Assembly (NCBI RefSeq): GCF_001678905.1
Contig: NZ_CP012117.1
Coordinates: forward strand, 2,170,001 to 2,234,000
Direction of reading: 5' to 3'
DNA: 64,000 nt
Source of the DNA: Dermabacter vaginalis
Lineage (GTDB): Bacteria > Actinomycetota > Actinomycetes > Actinomycetales > Dermabacteraceae
This document shows positions 7,093 to 16,648 of this stretch, one piece after another (positions within the stretch are counted from its first letter, which is position 1; each line of letters opens with the position of its first letter). Position numbers and translations under genes: made by a program. The notes beneath the pieces were generated by a model that saw nothing but the letters and a program-made list of their open reading frames with translations, did no database searches and was not told where the DNA came from.

Positions 7093-9927
7093 TCAGCCGG
7101 TGTTCTTCATACCAGCGGCAACCCCGTTGATGGTCGTCAGCAGAGCGCGCTTTTCCGCATCCGTAATCTCGATGCCTCGTTCGTGCGAATCGCGCACACG
7201 CTGCAGCATCGCGACCTGCATGTAGCTAATCGGGTCGAGGTAGCGGTCACGCACCTCGAGGGTCCTCTTGAGCACGGGCGAGTTGTCGAGAAGGTTCAGC
7301 ACACCCGTAAGGCGCTCGATTTCGGCAACCGCGAGCTCGTACTCCTCGCGGATCGTCTCGAACAGATGCCACAGGCGCGTGGGCACAAGAGAGTGCACAT
7401 AGTGCGAAGCGATACCCATGTCGGTTTTCGCAAGCGTCATCTCCACGTTCGAAATGACCGTGCGGAAGAAATGCCAGTTCTCGTACATTTCCTTGAGGTC
7501 GTCCTCGTAGCCGGCCTCGCGCGCAGCCTTGAGGCCTGAGCCCGCGCCGAACCAGCCGGGGACGATCTGGCGGGACTGCGTCCAACCAAACACCCACGGA
7601 ATGGCGCGCAAACCGTCGAGGCCTTTTTCGCTCGTCGTTCGCTTAGAGGGGCGCGAGCCGATCTTCAAGTCACCAAGCTGCTCCACAGGCGTGGACGCCA
7701 CGAAGTACTCGGGCAGGTCGGGATCGTCAATGAGGGTGCGATAGCGCGCGAAGGAGGCGTCGGAAAGACTTTCCATCACCGTGCCGAAGCGCTCCAGATC
7801 TTCAGGGCTCGTGCGGGGCTTTCGGTGCAGAGCCGAGCCCTGCATGACCGCCGCGAGCGAAAGGTCGAGGTTTTCGCGTGCGAGCACGGGCAGCATGTAT
7901 TTATCGGAGATGACCTCGCCCTGTTCGGTGAACTTGATTTCACCCTCGAGAACACCGTAGGGCTGGGCCAGGATCGCGTCATACGTGGGGCCACCGCCGC
8001 GTCCGACGCTTCCCCCGCGACCGTGGAACAGGCGGAGGGTCACGTTGTGTTTGGCGGCAACATCGCGAAGGCGGCGCTGCGCCTGATGGATCTCCCACTG
8101 GCTCGTGATGACGCCCGATTCCTTGTTCGAATCGGAATAGCCGAGCATAATCTCGTGGCGATCGCCGCGAAGGCGCACGATCTCGCGGTAGCTCGGGTCA
8201 CTGAGGAGTTCGTCGAGGATCTCGCCGGCGTGGCGAAGCTCTTCGACAGTTTCGAGGAGAGGGCTAAAGCCGATGTCCGCGCGGGGTTCGTCGCCCGCAA
8301 GGTTCACGAGTCCGGCTTCGCGCGCGAGCAGTGCCACGGCAAGGATGTCGTCGGCGCCGCGGGTCATCGAAACGATATAGGTCTGGATGACATCGGGGCC
8401 GTACGTACGCTGTGCCGTGCGGATTTCGCGGAACACGTTGAACGTGTTCTGCACCGAGGGATCGAGCGGTGATTCCTCCCCGAGAAGCTGCGCGCTGGCG
8501 AGTGGTCGCTTCGACGCAAGCTCGGAGGAGAGCACCTTCGTGCGCTCTTCGCGCGTGAGCTCCCCGTAGGCCTTGTCGAGTTCGCCCACGCGGTCGAACA
8601 TCTCCGCGAGGAGGTCATGATGTTTTTCGGCGTGCTCACGCACGTCCATGATGGCGAGGTTGAGACCGCTGCCAGCGAGAACGGACTGCGCGAGGGCTAC
8701 CGAACCGTCGGCCATGAGGTCACCGCGGTGAGTACGAAGTGATGCGCGCAGCTCTTCGAAGTCGTCCTGGAGCTCCGCACCCGTGAGATAGTCGACGCCG
8801 GGCTCGTGGGCCTCGCCATTGTGGATGCGCTTGCGCGTTGCCGCGAGTTTCGCTCGCATCGAGAACAGCTTGAGCCGGTAGGGCTCGTGGGCGAAGAGCT
8901 CGAACTGTTTCTCAGGGACAAACGCGAGGGCCTCTTGATCCTTTTTGAGACTCTCGTTGAACTCCTGGTCTTCACCGATGAGGGTTGAGCTCATCGACAG
9001 TTCAAGCGTGAGCGAATCGAGGAACGCCTCGGCAATATCGATCGCGGCATCGGCCTGAAGTTTGAGGACTTCGCGCGTGACATCGGCGGTCACATACGGG
9101 TTGCCATCGCGATCGCCGCCAATCCAGGAGCCGAAACGCAGCGGCACCTTCCTCACGGGAAGATCCGCGCCGTAGTCGCGCAGTTCGTGGCGAAGGGCGT
9201 CGAGGACCTCGGGAAGAGTATGGAGGTAGAGAGAACGCAAATAGAAGATGGCGTTGCGCGCCTCATCTTGGGGCGTTGGCTGGGTGCGGCGCAGCTCGTC
9301 GGTCTGCCAGAGCGCCTCGATCGTCTCTGCAAGGTCGCGATCCTGCTTTTTACGCGCACGCGTGCCTTCGTCGGTGTCGGTTTCGAGGAGGGTGGACACG
9401 CGACGCAGCTTCGTGAGAACCGCGCGGCGCGATGCTTCGGTGGGGTGGGCCGTGAAGACAAGGCGCACATCGAGTTCATCGACCGTGCGCTGAAGCTCCT
9501 CGGCCCCGGCTTCTTCTGCAATCGACCGCACCGTGCGAGGGATCCACGAATCGTTTTCGTTCTGCCCCTGCAGTTCTCGCACGCGATAGGTCTGCTCGGC
9601 GGCATTCGCGAGCAAGAAGTACTGCGTGAATGCGCGGGTGAGTTCCGTGGCCTGCTCGATGGGCAGTTCCGCGAGGCGGCGCTGCACGCGCATCGTGTCC
9701 TCGGCCGATTTCGACTGCTTCGATTGCTTCGCAAGTTGGCGCACCTCCTCAACCAAGTCGAGGAGTTCTTGGCCGTGCTGATCGGCAAGCGTTTCACCGA
9801 GGAGTGTGGAAAGCCTACGCACAGTCGCGCGAAGCGGCGCGTCAATGAGCGGGTCATCACCCACGACCGGGAATTCCGCTGTCAATGTGGGCACGTTGTG
9901 AAGGCTATCGTCGTGCTGTTCGCGCAC
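7093..9927 (-). CDS. ppc: phosphoenolpyruvate carboxylase
   Basis: This enzyme carboxylates PEP to oxaloacetate to replenish the TCA cycle. It carries the family signatures: VFTAHPTEA with the active-site His, the glycine-rich FHGRGGSVGRGGGP loop, GYSDSNKESG, and the invariant C-terminal MKNTG. I chose the GTG at 9927 (944 aa) because GAGAGG precedes it by six bases; the frame stays open to an ATG at 9978 but the extra 17 residues look non-coding. About 944 residues is the normal length. The gene is monocistronic. Confidence 0.95.
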   Translation of the reverse strand: MREQHDDSLHNVPTLTAEFPVVGDDPLIDAPLRATVRRLSTLLGETLADQHGQELLDLVEEVRQLAKQSKQSKSAEDTMRVQRRLAELPIEQATELTRAFTQYFLLANAAEQTYRVRELQGQNENDSWIPRTVRSIAEEAGAEELQRTVDELDVRLVFTAHPTEASRRAVLTKLRRVSTLLETDTDEGTRARKKQDRDLAETIEALWQTDELRRTQPTPQDEARNAIFYLRSLYLHTLPEVLDALRHELRDYGADLPVRKVPLRFGSWIGGDRDGNPYVTADVTREVLKLQADAAIDIAEAFLDSLTLELSMSSTLIGEDQEFNESLKKDQEALAFVPEKQFELFAHEPYRLKLFSMRAKLAATRKRIHNGEAHEPGVDYLTGAELQDDFEELRASLRTHRGDLMADGSVALAQSVLAGSGLNLAIMDVREHAEKHHDLLAEMFDRVGELDKAYGELTREERTKVLSSELASKRPLASAQLLGEESPLDPSVQNTFNVFREIRTAQRTYGPDVIQTYIVSMTRGADDILAVALLAREAGLVNLAGDEPRADIGFSPLLETVEELRHAGEILDELLSDPSYREIVRLRGDRHEIMLGYSDSNKESGVITSQWEIHQAQRRLRDVAAKHNVTLRLFHGRGGSVGRGGGPTYDAILAQPYGVLEGEIKFTEQGEVISDKYMLPVLARENLDLSLAAVMQGSALHRKPRTSPEDLERFGTVMESLSDASFARYRTLIDDPDLPEYFVASTPVEQLGDLKIGSRPSKRTTSEKGLDGLRAIPWVFGWTQSRQIVPGWFGAGSGLKAAREAGYEDDLKEMYENWHFFRTVISNVEMTLAKTDMGIASHYVHSLVPTRLWHLFETIREEYELAVAEIERLTGVLNLLDNSPVLKRTLEVRDRYLDPISYMQVAMLQRVRDSHERGIEITDAEKRALLTTINGVAAGMKNTG

Positions 9928-10173
9928 CTGAAACCTCTCGTTTGGAAGCGGGTGGCACCCGTGGCGAACCGAAAACACCGGCGCGGCGCCCGCGGTCCCC
10001 CATCAGCGCCGAATGAGCCGGGGCCAGTCTACTCCCCCACGCGTCCCACCTGCATCCACGGGGTTGAACCGCATCCGACACGCATTGCAGCGAGTGATAC
10101 GAGGCACTCCAGCGCGTTCGTTACCTATGCGACGCCACGTGGAAAATCAACGCGGCAAAGGTTAAAAGAGATT

Positions 10174-10201
10174 CCCCCACCCGCGTTTAAGCGGGCGGGG
10201 G
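10174..10201 (-). terminator. terminator downstream of tRNA-Ser(GCT)
   Basis: An 11-bp GC-rich stem with one mismatch (10174-10184 with 10191-10201) is followed on the minus strand by a short T-rich stretch. It lies 13 bases past the tRNA 3' end. Confidence 0.7.
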
Positions 10202-10214
10202 AACATCCCATCTG

Positions 10215-10304
10215 CGGAGACGAGAGGATTTGAACCTCCGAGGCGGCTCTACACCGCCTACTCCCTTAGCAGGGGAGCGCATTCGGCCACTCTGCCACGT
10301 CTCC
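10215..10304 (-). tRNA. tRNA-Ser (anticodon GCT)
   Basis: The 90-nt gene has acceptor stem GGAGACG/CGTCTCC, discriminator G, an anticodon loop CTGCTAA giving anticodon GCT, the long variable arm typical of tRNA-Ser and a GGTTCAAATCC T-arm. The CCA end is not encoded. Confidence 0.95.
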
Positions 10305-10393
10305 TTGCGCGCACGGCGCTGAGTCAGCCTACCGAACTTCGTCGAGGGGCTCAAATTTTTCGCGGTACGCGCCACATTGCGTGGGGGCGAAGA

Positions 10394-11077
10394 TCACGGT
10401 TTGACGTAGACGCCTTTGCCTTCAAGCTTGACGACGGTGAAGCCCATACCGAGCTCCTCAATTTTCACATCCGCGGTCCCGTCGCCGTGGTCCTTGACGG
10501 TAAAGGCGGCCCCGTCGAGGGCCTGTCTGATGGATTGTGCCTTGGTCGGATCCACGGGCGGAACGTTCTGATTCGCGGCGCGTATGCATGCGTCCTTCTC
10601 GATTTGGCTCTCGAGCACAAAGTAGGATCCGTTACTCTCGGCGGCCGCCAGCTCGCACGCCACTGACCAGTTGCTTTCCGTGCGCGCCTGGATGTACGCC
10701 GCGGTGACTTTTACGGCCTGCTGCTTTTCCTCCTCGGTGAAGGGCGTGGGGCTGAGCTTGACGGTCGCGCCACCTCCGGCAGTTGGATCTTGCGTGGCCG
10801 GCGCGGGCGCAGGGTTCGGCGCGGGGTTGGGAGCGGGACCGCCACTCGGGTTTGGCTGCGTAGGCGCAGGTGCCGGGGCCGTCTCCCCGCCTCCCGGTTT
10901 GGGGGCGGGTGCAGGCTTCGGGGATTCCGACGGTTGCTCGCTCGACGTGCTCGCCGAGCTCGACGGCTCACTGCCACCTCGCGAGGAAAGGATGGCGCCA
11001 CACCCGGTGAGCGTCCCCGCCACGAGGACCGCGGCGAGGACAGTGGATAGAGGACGGGTTCTCCGGGCGGGGTTCAT
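10394..11077 (-). CDS. putative lipoprotein, paralog 1 of a four-gene tandem family
   Basis: This 227-residue protein starts at an ATG with GGAGG seven bases upstream. A basic n-region (NPARRTR) and hydrophobic stretch end in the lipobox LTGC near residue 25, so it should be a diacylglyceryl lipoprotein on the outer face of the membrane. A Ser/Glu then Pro-Ala-Pro-rich linker (residues 30-105) leads to a C-terminal domain of about 115 residues. That domain opens with a block resembling LSPTPFTEEEKQQ and ends with DHGDGTADVKI, both shared with the three following genes. The Pro-rich linker is longer and more repetitive than in its paralogs. Function unknown. Confidence 0.8.
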   Translation of the reverse strand: MNPARRTRPLSTVLAAVLVAGTLTGCGAILSSRGGSEPSSSASTSSEQPSESPKPAPAPKPGGGETAPAPAPTQPNPSGGPAPNPAPNPAPAPATQDPTAGGGATVKLSPTPFTEEEKQQAVKVTAAYIQARTESNWSVACELAAAESNGSYFVLESQIEKDACIRAANQNVPPVDPTKAQSIRQALDGAAFTVKDHGDGTADVKIEELGMGFTVVKLEGKGVYVKP

Positions 11078-11131
11078 CGTTTCGCCTCCGTAACGTTGAG
11101 GTGTCAGGACCACGTGGGGCACCGAAAAGCT

Positions 11132-11803
11132 TTAGAAACCCTCGATCAGGATACGCAGGCTACCGTCGTCAAGCCGTACGAGTTTCTCGCCGCTGACCTC
11201 GCCATCGCGCTCGAAGGTTGCAGTTCCGTCACCATTGTCGTGGAGCGTGAAGCGTTTGGGGTCCGAATCTTCCATGATCTTCTCTTTGGGCATCGAGGAG
11301 ATCTCGCCCTTCTGTATGTTCTCCTCTAGCTCTTGCGCACACAGAGATTTGAGCTCGGGGACATCAGCTCGCAACAGGTCGCCATTTTTCGCGAACACGA
11401 GCATGCCACACGCTTGCTCATACTCCCCCTCGAAAAGTTTCAAGACGAGGTCCTGCGGGAGCTGCTGACCTTTCTTCATCTCTTCAGCGGTGAGAGGTGT
11501 GGGATCGAGCTTTGCATGTGCGCTTTCGGGAATCCCTTGCGGAGACCCGGCATCGCTACCGTTTGAGGAGGTCGGCGACTGTTTGTCGTCGGGTTCGGTG
11601 GCGCCATGGGAGCCGTCAGCCTCACTGTCGCTCGCGCTTTCGGCAGGCGTGCCTGGCGTCGCGGCCGACGAGGACGAGGACGAGGTCGCTTCCTTGTCCT
11701 TTCTGCTCTCGTTCATCGCGCCGCACGATGCGGCACTCGTGACGAGCGCACCTGCTGCAAGGGTCACCGTGAGAGCTCGGGCAAGGTATTTTGTCGCTGT
11801 CAT
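11132..11803 (-). CDS. putative lipoprotein, paralog 2
   Basis: The start ATG at 11803 has AGGAGA seven bases upstream; the longer open frame lacks a signal sequence at its head. The 223-residue product has a signal peptide ending near SAASC (about residue 26), an acidic Ser/Asp-rich linker with SSSSSS and PDDKQSPTSS, and the family C-terminal domain (LDPTPLTAEEMKKG near residue 115; DNGDGTATFERDG near residue 185). Two Cys in the C-terminal domain (near CGMLVF and SLCAQ) recur at matching places in paralogs 3 and 4 and may form a disulfide. Function unknown. Confidence 0.8.
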   Translation of the reverse strand: MTATKYLARALTVTLAAGALVTSAASCGAMNESRKDKEATSSSSSSAATPGTPAESASDSEADGSHGATEPDDKQSPTSSNGSDAGSPQGIPESAHAKLDPTPLTAEEMKKGQQLPQDLVLKLFEGEYEQACGMLVFAKNGDLLRADVPELKSLCAQELEENIQKGEISSMPKEKIMEDSDPKRFTLHDNGDGTATFERDGEVSGEKLVRLDDGSLRILIEGF

Positions 11804-11831
11804 CTCGATTCTCCTAGGACCTAGTTCGGGT

Positions 11832-12572
11832 TTACGGCTGGCCAGTGAGATCCATTTGGGAGGGTTCGAGCCGAACGCCGCCGTCCTTGATCTTGAGGAC
11901 ATTGAAGCCGAGGGGTTGGCCGCTCATGGTGAGGGCATAGGTGCCGTCGCCGTTATCCTTCAGTTCAAATTTGGCGGGATCGAACTCCGATTTCACTTGT
12001 TCCTCGGGAATGCCCGCGCCTCCTTCCCCACCAGCGCCGCCAGCACCGGGGAACTGGCCCGTGTAGATCTGGGCGCATTGCTCGCGCGTTTCAGGCGAGC
12101 TGTCCATGCGGTAACGTGTTCCGTCAGTGTTTTTGAAAACCACGGTGTCACAAAACACCGTGAAGTCTCCGCTCACCGTGATCTTTACGAGAAGGTCGGA
12201 CATCAATTGCTTGCCCTGCTCCTTCTCCTGTTCGGTGAGAGGCGTGGGGTCAAGCTCCGCGACCTCGCTACCGGCGGGGAAGGCGCCGCTACCCAAGCCA
12301 CCGGGGCCCGGCGCAGGGGCGTCACCGCCGCCGTCGCTCGGCGAGGCAGGGTTCGGGTCTGTGCTCCCTTGGGTTGTCGGGCTTTCGGTCGGGTCAGGGA
12401 GTTCACTTGCCGAGGGCGCGGGCGTCGGCGAAGCCGCGCCTGTGGACGGCGATTCGGAAGCGGAAGCTTTCTTCGTTTCGTTGATGGCGCCACAGCCGGC
12501 TGCTCCAAAAACAAGGAGTCCTGCGGCAGCGACAGCAAAGAGCGATCGGGTCCTACGGAATGTCGTGGTCAT
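11832..12572 (-). CDS. putative lipoprotein, paralog 3
   Basis: This 246-residue protein begins at an ATG preceded by GAGAGG. Signal peptide and lipobox GAAGC (near residue 27) are clear, followed by a Ser/Thr/Pro linker and the family domain (LDPTPLTEQEKEQGKQ near residue 110, DNGDGTYALTMSG near residue 210). It also has a short Gly-rich insertion (GAGGAGGEGGAG) in the C-terminal domain that the other paralogs lack. It lies 28 bases upstream of paralog 2, so they are likely cotranscribed. Function unknown. Confidence 0.8.
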   Translation of the reverse strand: MTTTFRRTRSLFAVAAAGLLVFGAAGCGAINETKKASASESPSTGAASPTPAPSASELPDPTESPTTQGSTDPNPASPSDGGGDAPAPGPGGLGSGAFPAGSEVAELDPTPLTEQEKEQGKQLMSDLLVKITVSGDFTVFCDTVVFKNTDGTRYRMDSSPETREQCAQIYTGQFPGAGGAGGEGGAGIPEEQVKSEFDPAKFELKDNGDGTYALTMSGQPLGFNVLKIKDGGVRLEPSQMDLTGQP

Positions 12573-12746
12573 GGGAACCTCTCAGATGAATGAGGCGTGG
12601 GGCGCGCCGGGTGGTGTCGTAAAACTAACGTAATGGGCGTTCCTGGCACATTCCTCGAACAACGCACCATATTGTCAGCCTGCGCAACTTTTCCTCGAAG
12701 ACGACGACCACCCGCACCTCTCGAACTGCCGCCGTTAAAAGGCGAA

Positions 12747-12778
12747 GGTGGCTCGGTAGAACGAACTACCGAGCCACC
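12747..12778 (-). terminator. terminator after lipoprotein paralog 4
   Basis: A perfect 13-bp inverted repeat (12747-12759 with 12766-12778, six-base loop) is followed on the minus strand by a CTTTT stretch. It separates paralog 4 from paralog 3, so these two are probably separate transcripts. Confidence 0.75.
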
Positions 12779-12838
12779 CAGGCTTTACTCTTCTCTCACC
12801 TCAGCTCGGACCAGCGATTCGAGCCTTGGAGGCGATCA

Positions 12839-13483
12839 TCACCAGTTCCGCAAATCGAGGAGCGGGCCCTCACCCTTCACCTTGACGAGCGAGAGGCCAA
12901 GATCCTGGCCCTGGAACGTCGCCTTGGCGGTACCGTCGCCATTCGGCTCGATCTCAATGTTTTCGGGCGTCAACATCTGCTTCATTTGCTCAGCCTGTTC
13001 CTCAGAGATGCCCTGCGAGGAGAGAATTTTCTCGTTCTGAGCAGCACACTGCTTGCGGATCTCTTCGGTGTCCGCACGCTCGTAACCGTCGCCGTTCCTC
13101 ACCACCATATTGGGGCACGCATCCTCAAACCTCTTATCGAGCGAGCTGGTGAAGAAGTCGGCCACAACCTGTGCGCCCTTCTGCTTGTCCTCCTCCGTGA
13201 AGGGGGTCTCGTCAAGCTCCACGGGCGTGCCGTGCACGCTCGAGCCCAAGTCGTCGCCCGTGACAGCACCGCTGCCGGAGTCCGACCCCCCATCCGAGGA
13301 CGAGGCTGAGCTCTCGCTCGACGTCGAGTCCTCTTTGGTTTCTGAAGCGGTCGTGGTCTCCTTCGAGGCGGAATCATCCTTCTTTGCTTCGTTGGAGGCG
13401 CCACAGCCTGCAAGGCCGAACGCGAGCACGCCAGCGGCGGCGATGATAGATACCGAACGGTTCTTACGCATGAAAGTAGACAT
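12839..13483 (-). CDS. putative lipoprotein, paralog 4
   Basis: The ATG at 13483 has AAAGG six bases upstream. The 214-residue protein has a signal peptide with lipobox GLAGC near residue 27, a very acidic Ser-rich linker (residues 35-90) and the family C-terminal domain (ELDETPFTEEDKQKG near residue 95, EPNGDGTAKATF near residue 190, with LGLSLVKV near the end matching the LGFNVLKI of paralog 3). The Cys pair of paralogs 2 and 3 is present (CPNM, KQCAAQ). Such a domain on a flexible lipid-anchored stalk fits a surface or substrate-binding role, but no characterised family is recognised. Confidence 0.8.
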   Translation of the reverse strand: MSTFMRKNRSVSIIAAAGVLAFGLAGCGASNEAKKDDSASKETTTASETKEDSTSSESSASSSDGGSDSGSGAVTGDDLGSSVHGTPVELDETPFTEEDKQKGAQVVADFFTSSLDKRFEDACPNMVVRNGDGYERADTEEIRKQCAAQNEKILSSQGISEEQAEQMKQMLTPENIEIEPNGDGTAKATFQGQDLGLSLVKVKGEGPLLDLRNW

Positions 13484-13640
13484 CGTCAACCTTTCGTGTT
13501 GGTCAGGGCCAGCGGCCCATGAGTCTCGCCCTTCGCAGAGCCCTTGAGGTTCACATTCGTGACGCTCTCGAGATTCACAAAGGAACGCGGACAAACCTAG
13601 CATCACTATTTCCGTGCATTCTCAGGTTTAGGGAAGGTCG

Positions 13641-14120
13641 TCACACTTGCGCATCGAGGCTCAAAGCTTTGCGCACGAATTCCACGTGCGTTGGCGTTCC
13701 AACGCGATACTTCACGGCAGTAAGCACGCCGTGAGCATCGATGACGAAGCTCGAACGGATCACGCCCATCTTTTTCACGCCATACATATTCTTTTCTCCC
13801 CAAGCGCCGTATGCCTCCATGACGGCATGATCCTCGTCTGCCGCCATCGCATAAGGAAGATTTTCTTTTTCCACGAACTCCTCGACCTTTTCAATCGGGT
13901 CGGGGGAAATGCCGAGAATACGCGCACCATTCGCGGTCAGTTCTTCGACATGATCGCGAAGGTCGCGTGCCTGACGGGTGCACAGAGAAGTTCCCGCCGC
14001 TGGGTAGAACCATAAAAGGGCGCGCTCGCCTGCAAGGTCAGCGAGCGTGATTCGACCCCCACCGGCGAGCGGGAGGTCGAAGTCGGGGGCCTTATCGCCC
14101 GGCGCAAGTTTGACGTTCAT
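13641..14120 (-). CDS. bcp: thiol peroxidase, BCP/peroxiredoxin family
   Basis: The 159-residue protein starts at an ATG with GAAGGAG upstream; upstream codons of the longer frame run into the tRNA-Ser. It has the AhpC/TSA fold with LAPGDKAPDFDLP at the N-terminus and the peroxidatic Cys in PAAGTSLCTRQ near residue 45, where most BCPs have Thr-Pro-Gly-Cys-Thr. Five residues after the first Cys the BCP resolving Cys is absent (ARDLRD), so it is likely a 1-Cys or atypical type. It would reduce hydroperoxides in the cytosol using thioredoxin or mycothiol-linked thiols. Confidence 0.87.
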   Translation of the reverse strand: MNVKLAPGDKAPDFDLPLAGGGRITLADLAGERALLWFYPAAGTSLCTRQARDLRDHVEELTANGARILGISPDPIEKVEEFVEKENLPYAMAADEDHAVMEAYGAWGEKNMYGVKKMGVIRSSFVIDAHGVLTAVKYRVGTPTHVEFVRKALSLDAQV

Positions 14121-14257
14121 GGGGGTTCTCCTTCGTGTCAGAACTGAGTCTCTTGATCGTACGTACGGCCACGGTGAGAAAAGCAAAACCCCGCACCGAA
14201 CGCGCATTAAGCACGCCGGAAACGGGGTGGACGCACGGTGAGGCGTGCGCCTTCTTG

Positions 14258-14345
14258 CGGAGAGTAAGGGATTTGAACCCTTGGTGCAGGGTTGCTGCAC
14301 AGCGGTTTTCAAGACCGCCACATTCGGCCGCTCTGTCAACTCTCC
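14258..14345 (-). tRNA. tRNA-Ser (anticodon TGA)
   Basis: The 88-nt gene has acceptor stem GGAGAGT/ACTCTCC, discriminator G, an anticodon loop CTTGAAA giving anticodon TGA, a long variable arm and a GGTTCAAATCC T-arm. It is the second serine tRNA within 4.1 kb and lies 1 kb downstream of seryl-tRNA synthetase on the same strand. Confidence 0.95.
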
Positions 14346-14454
14346 CTGCGCCCCAGAAGCGAGGCGCCCGTACATCCTACCCTCTCTCGATCAGGGGGAG
14401 GAACACAGGCCGGGCATCCCCCGCATCAACGCCCTTTCGACGTTTTCCCCACCC

Positions 14455-15348
14455 TCAAGGGAGGAAGCGGGAGTCGGGACCGCCGGTAAGGAGGCATTGC
14501 AGCACGAGTTCCGCGCCGTGCTCATCAATATCGAGCGTTTCCGCATCGGCATACGACTTCACACGATCGCTCGCCTGCCCCATGGCCACGCCCACGGCTG
14601 CCCAATCGAGCATTTCGACATCGTTCGAACCATCACCAACGGTCACGGTGTGCTCGGGATCCACTCCAAGGCGCTTCCGCAGAGACTCGAGCGCACTCGC
14701 CTTCGTCGTCCCGGGGGCCGACATGTCGAGCCAGCTCGACCAGCCCACGGCATACTCGCAGCCACTCACACCCGCGCGCTCAACGATGCGCGCAAATTCA
14801 TCGAGGGGAATATCGGGCGCAGTCACCACGACACGCACAACATCCTTCGCCTCGAAAAGCTCCTCAATGCTCGCCGGGGCCGCCTGAATTCCGAAGTCAA
14901 GATCATCGAAGCTCTCGGTCCCGATGAAACCACCGCTCACCCGTTCAATCGCGAAGCGGGCCGTGGGCACAGCTTGGTACATGGCGCGTAGCGCAGGCTC
15001 GGGGTCAAACGTCACCGTCTCAACGATCTCGTAGGCGGCGTCGGAGGCCCCCGTGATCCGCGTAGTGACCGCACCGTTCGCGCTCACCGACCAACCGTCT
15101 GATACGCCCGCCAAGCGCACGATCGGGAGAGTCGTGTTGAGCGAACGCCCGGTCGCAATCACCACGTGGTGGCCGGCCTCGCGAACCGCATGAAGCGCGC
15201 TTCGCACGCGCGGATCCATGACACCCGCGTGGTCCACGAGCGTGCCATCCACGTCGAGGCCAACGAGGGCCCGATGCCCTGAAAGCGGTTCGAGCAGGGA
15301 ACGCAAGTGTTCCTCGTCGAATCCTCTGGTGCTGCGCGCCGGGCTCAT
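14455..15348 (-). CDS. HAD-superfamily hydrolase, Cof type
   Basis: The start is the ATG whose first bases overlap the serS stop (ATGA), giving 297 residues; the longer open frame is a serS shadow. Motif [10 protein letters not shown] is near residue 32, motif II ATGRS near residue 75, and the motif III/IV block [21 protein letters not shown] near residue 245, with a class IIB cap between them. Cof-type HADs dephosphorylate sugar phosphates, nucleotides or FMN in the cytosol. Coupling to serS suggests shared expression but does not reveal a substrate. Confidence 0.9.
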   Translation of the reverse strand: MSPARSTRGFDEEHLRSLLEPLSGHRALVGLDVDGTLVDHAGVMDPRVRSALHAVREAGHHVVIATGRSLNTTLPIVRLAGVSDGWSVSANGAVTTRITGASDAAYEIVETVTFDPEPALRAMYQAVPTARFAIERVSGGFIGTESFDDLDFGIQAAPASIEELFEAKDVVRVVVTAPDIPLDEFARIVERAGVSGCEYAVGWSSWLDMSAPGTTKASALESLRKRLGVDPEHTVTVGDGSNDVEMLDWAAVGVAMGQASDRVKSYADAETLDIDEHGAELVLQCLLTGGPDSRFLP

Positions 15349-16604
15349 TGAACCTCGAAGACTTCGCGGCCGCCGAGGTAGGGGCGCAGCCCTTCGGGAA
15401 CCACGACGCTGCCGTCGGCCTGCTGGTGATTCTCGAGCAGCGCGACGATAAAGCGGGTCGTGCCCAGCGTGCCGTTGAGGGTTGCGACCGGGCGCAGCGC
15501 CCCGTCCACTCGCTCGCGGATGTTGAGGCGACGTGCCTGGAACTGCGTGCAGTTCGAGGTTGAGGTGAGCTCGCGGTACGTGTTCTGGCTCGGCACCCAC
15601 GCTTCACAATCAAATTTGCGGGCGGCGGATGTGCCGAGGTCGCCCGCGGCGGTGTCGATCACGCGGTAGGGCACGTCGATGAGGTCCATCATCTCGCGCT
15701 CCATGCCGAGCAAACGCTCGTGCTCCTCGTAGGAGTCCTCGAGCTTGCAGTAGGAAAACATCTCGACCTTGTGGAACTGGTGCACGCGAATGATGCCGCG
15801 CGTATCCTTGCCGTAGCTGCCCGCCTCGCGGCGGTAGCACGCACTCCACCCGGCGTAGCGCAGGGGCCCATTGTCGAGGTCGAGAACTTCGTCGCGGTGA
15901 TAGCCCGCGAGCGCGACCTCGCTCGTGCCGACGAGGTAGAGGTCGTCGTCCTTGTCGAGGTGGTAGACCTCATCGGCGTGCTCGCCGAGGAAGCCGGTGC
16001 CATCCATCGTTTCAGGTAGGACGAGGGTGGGCGTGATGACGGGCGTGAAGCCCGCGCGCGTCGCCTTGTCGAGGGCGGCGTTGAGGATCGCGAGCTCAAG
16101 TTGCGCACCCACCCCGGTGAGGAAGTAGAAACGCGAGCCGGAAACCTTCGCGCCACGCTGCATGTCGATCGCCTTGAGCTTCTCGGCGATGTCGAGGTGA
16201 TCGCGCACCTCGAAGTCGAAGCTCGGGATCTCGCCGTGGGTCTCGCGAACCTCAAAGTCCTCTTCGAGCCCTTCTGGGGCGCCTTCCGCGATGTTGGGGA
16301 TCGCACGCAGCGCCTTCTCGCGCGCCTCCTCAGCTTCACCTGCGCGCTGTTCGAGGTCCTTAACCTTCTGGCTCAGCTCCTTCGCCTCGGCAACGAGCTT
16401 CTGCTTTTCCTCACCTTTGGCCTGGGCGACTTTCTTACCGAAGGATTTCTGTTCGGCACGCAGCGACTCAAACGACTGCGTGGCCTCACGCCAGGCCTGG
16501 TCGGCTTCGAGCACGGCGTCAACAGTTTTGGGGTCGCGGCGGCGCGCCTTCTGGGCCTCGCGCACGCGGTCGGGATTCTCACGGAGCAGTCGCAGATCGA
16601 TCAT
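15345..16604 (-). CDS. serS: serine--tRNA ligase
   Basis: This 419-residue class II synthetase charges tRNA-Ser. Residues 30-100 form the N-terminal coiled-coil arm rich in Glu, Lys and Ala that grips the long variable arm. Motif 2 is [20 protein letters not shown] near residue 265, and the C-terminal region has [19 protein letters not shown] with motif 3 ([16 protein letters not shown]) near residue 385. Length is normal. It is divergent from the lipid kinase gene, 44 bases apart, and coupled to the HAD gene downstream. Two tRNA-Ser genes lie just downstream. Confidence 0.97.
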   Translation of the reverse strand: MIDLRLLRENPDRVREAQKARRRDPKTVDAVLEADQAWREATQSFESLRAEQKSFGKKVAQAKGEEKQKLVAEAKELSQKVKDLEQRAGEAEEAREKALRAIPNIAEGAPEGLEEDFEVRETHGEIPSFDFEVRDHLDIAEKLKAIDMQRGAKVSGSRFYFLTGVGAQLELAILNAALDKATRAGFTPVITPTLVLPETMDGTGFLGEHADEVYHLDKDDDLYLVGTSEVALAGYHRDEVLDLDNGPLRYAGWSACYRREAGSYGKDTRGIIRVHQFHKVEMFSYCKLEDSYEEHERLLGMEREMMDLIDVPYRVIDTAAGDLGTSAARKFDCEAWVPSQNTYRELTSTSNCTQFQARRLNIRERVDGALRPVATLNGTLGTTRFIVALLENHQQADGSVVVPEGLRPYLGGREVFEVQ

Positions 16605-16648
16605 GTTTTCCAGGGTACAGTGCCACGCCGCCCCCGTATGCTGGAGCG

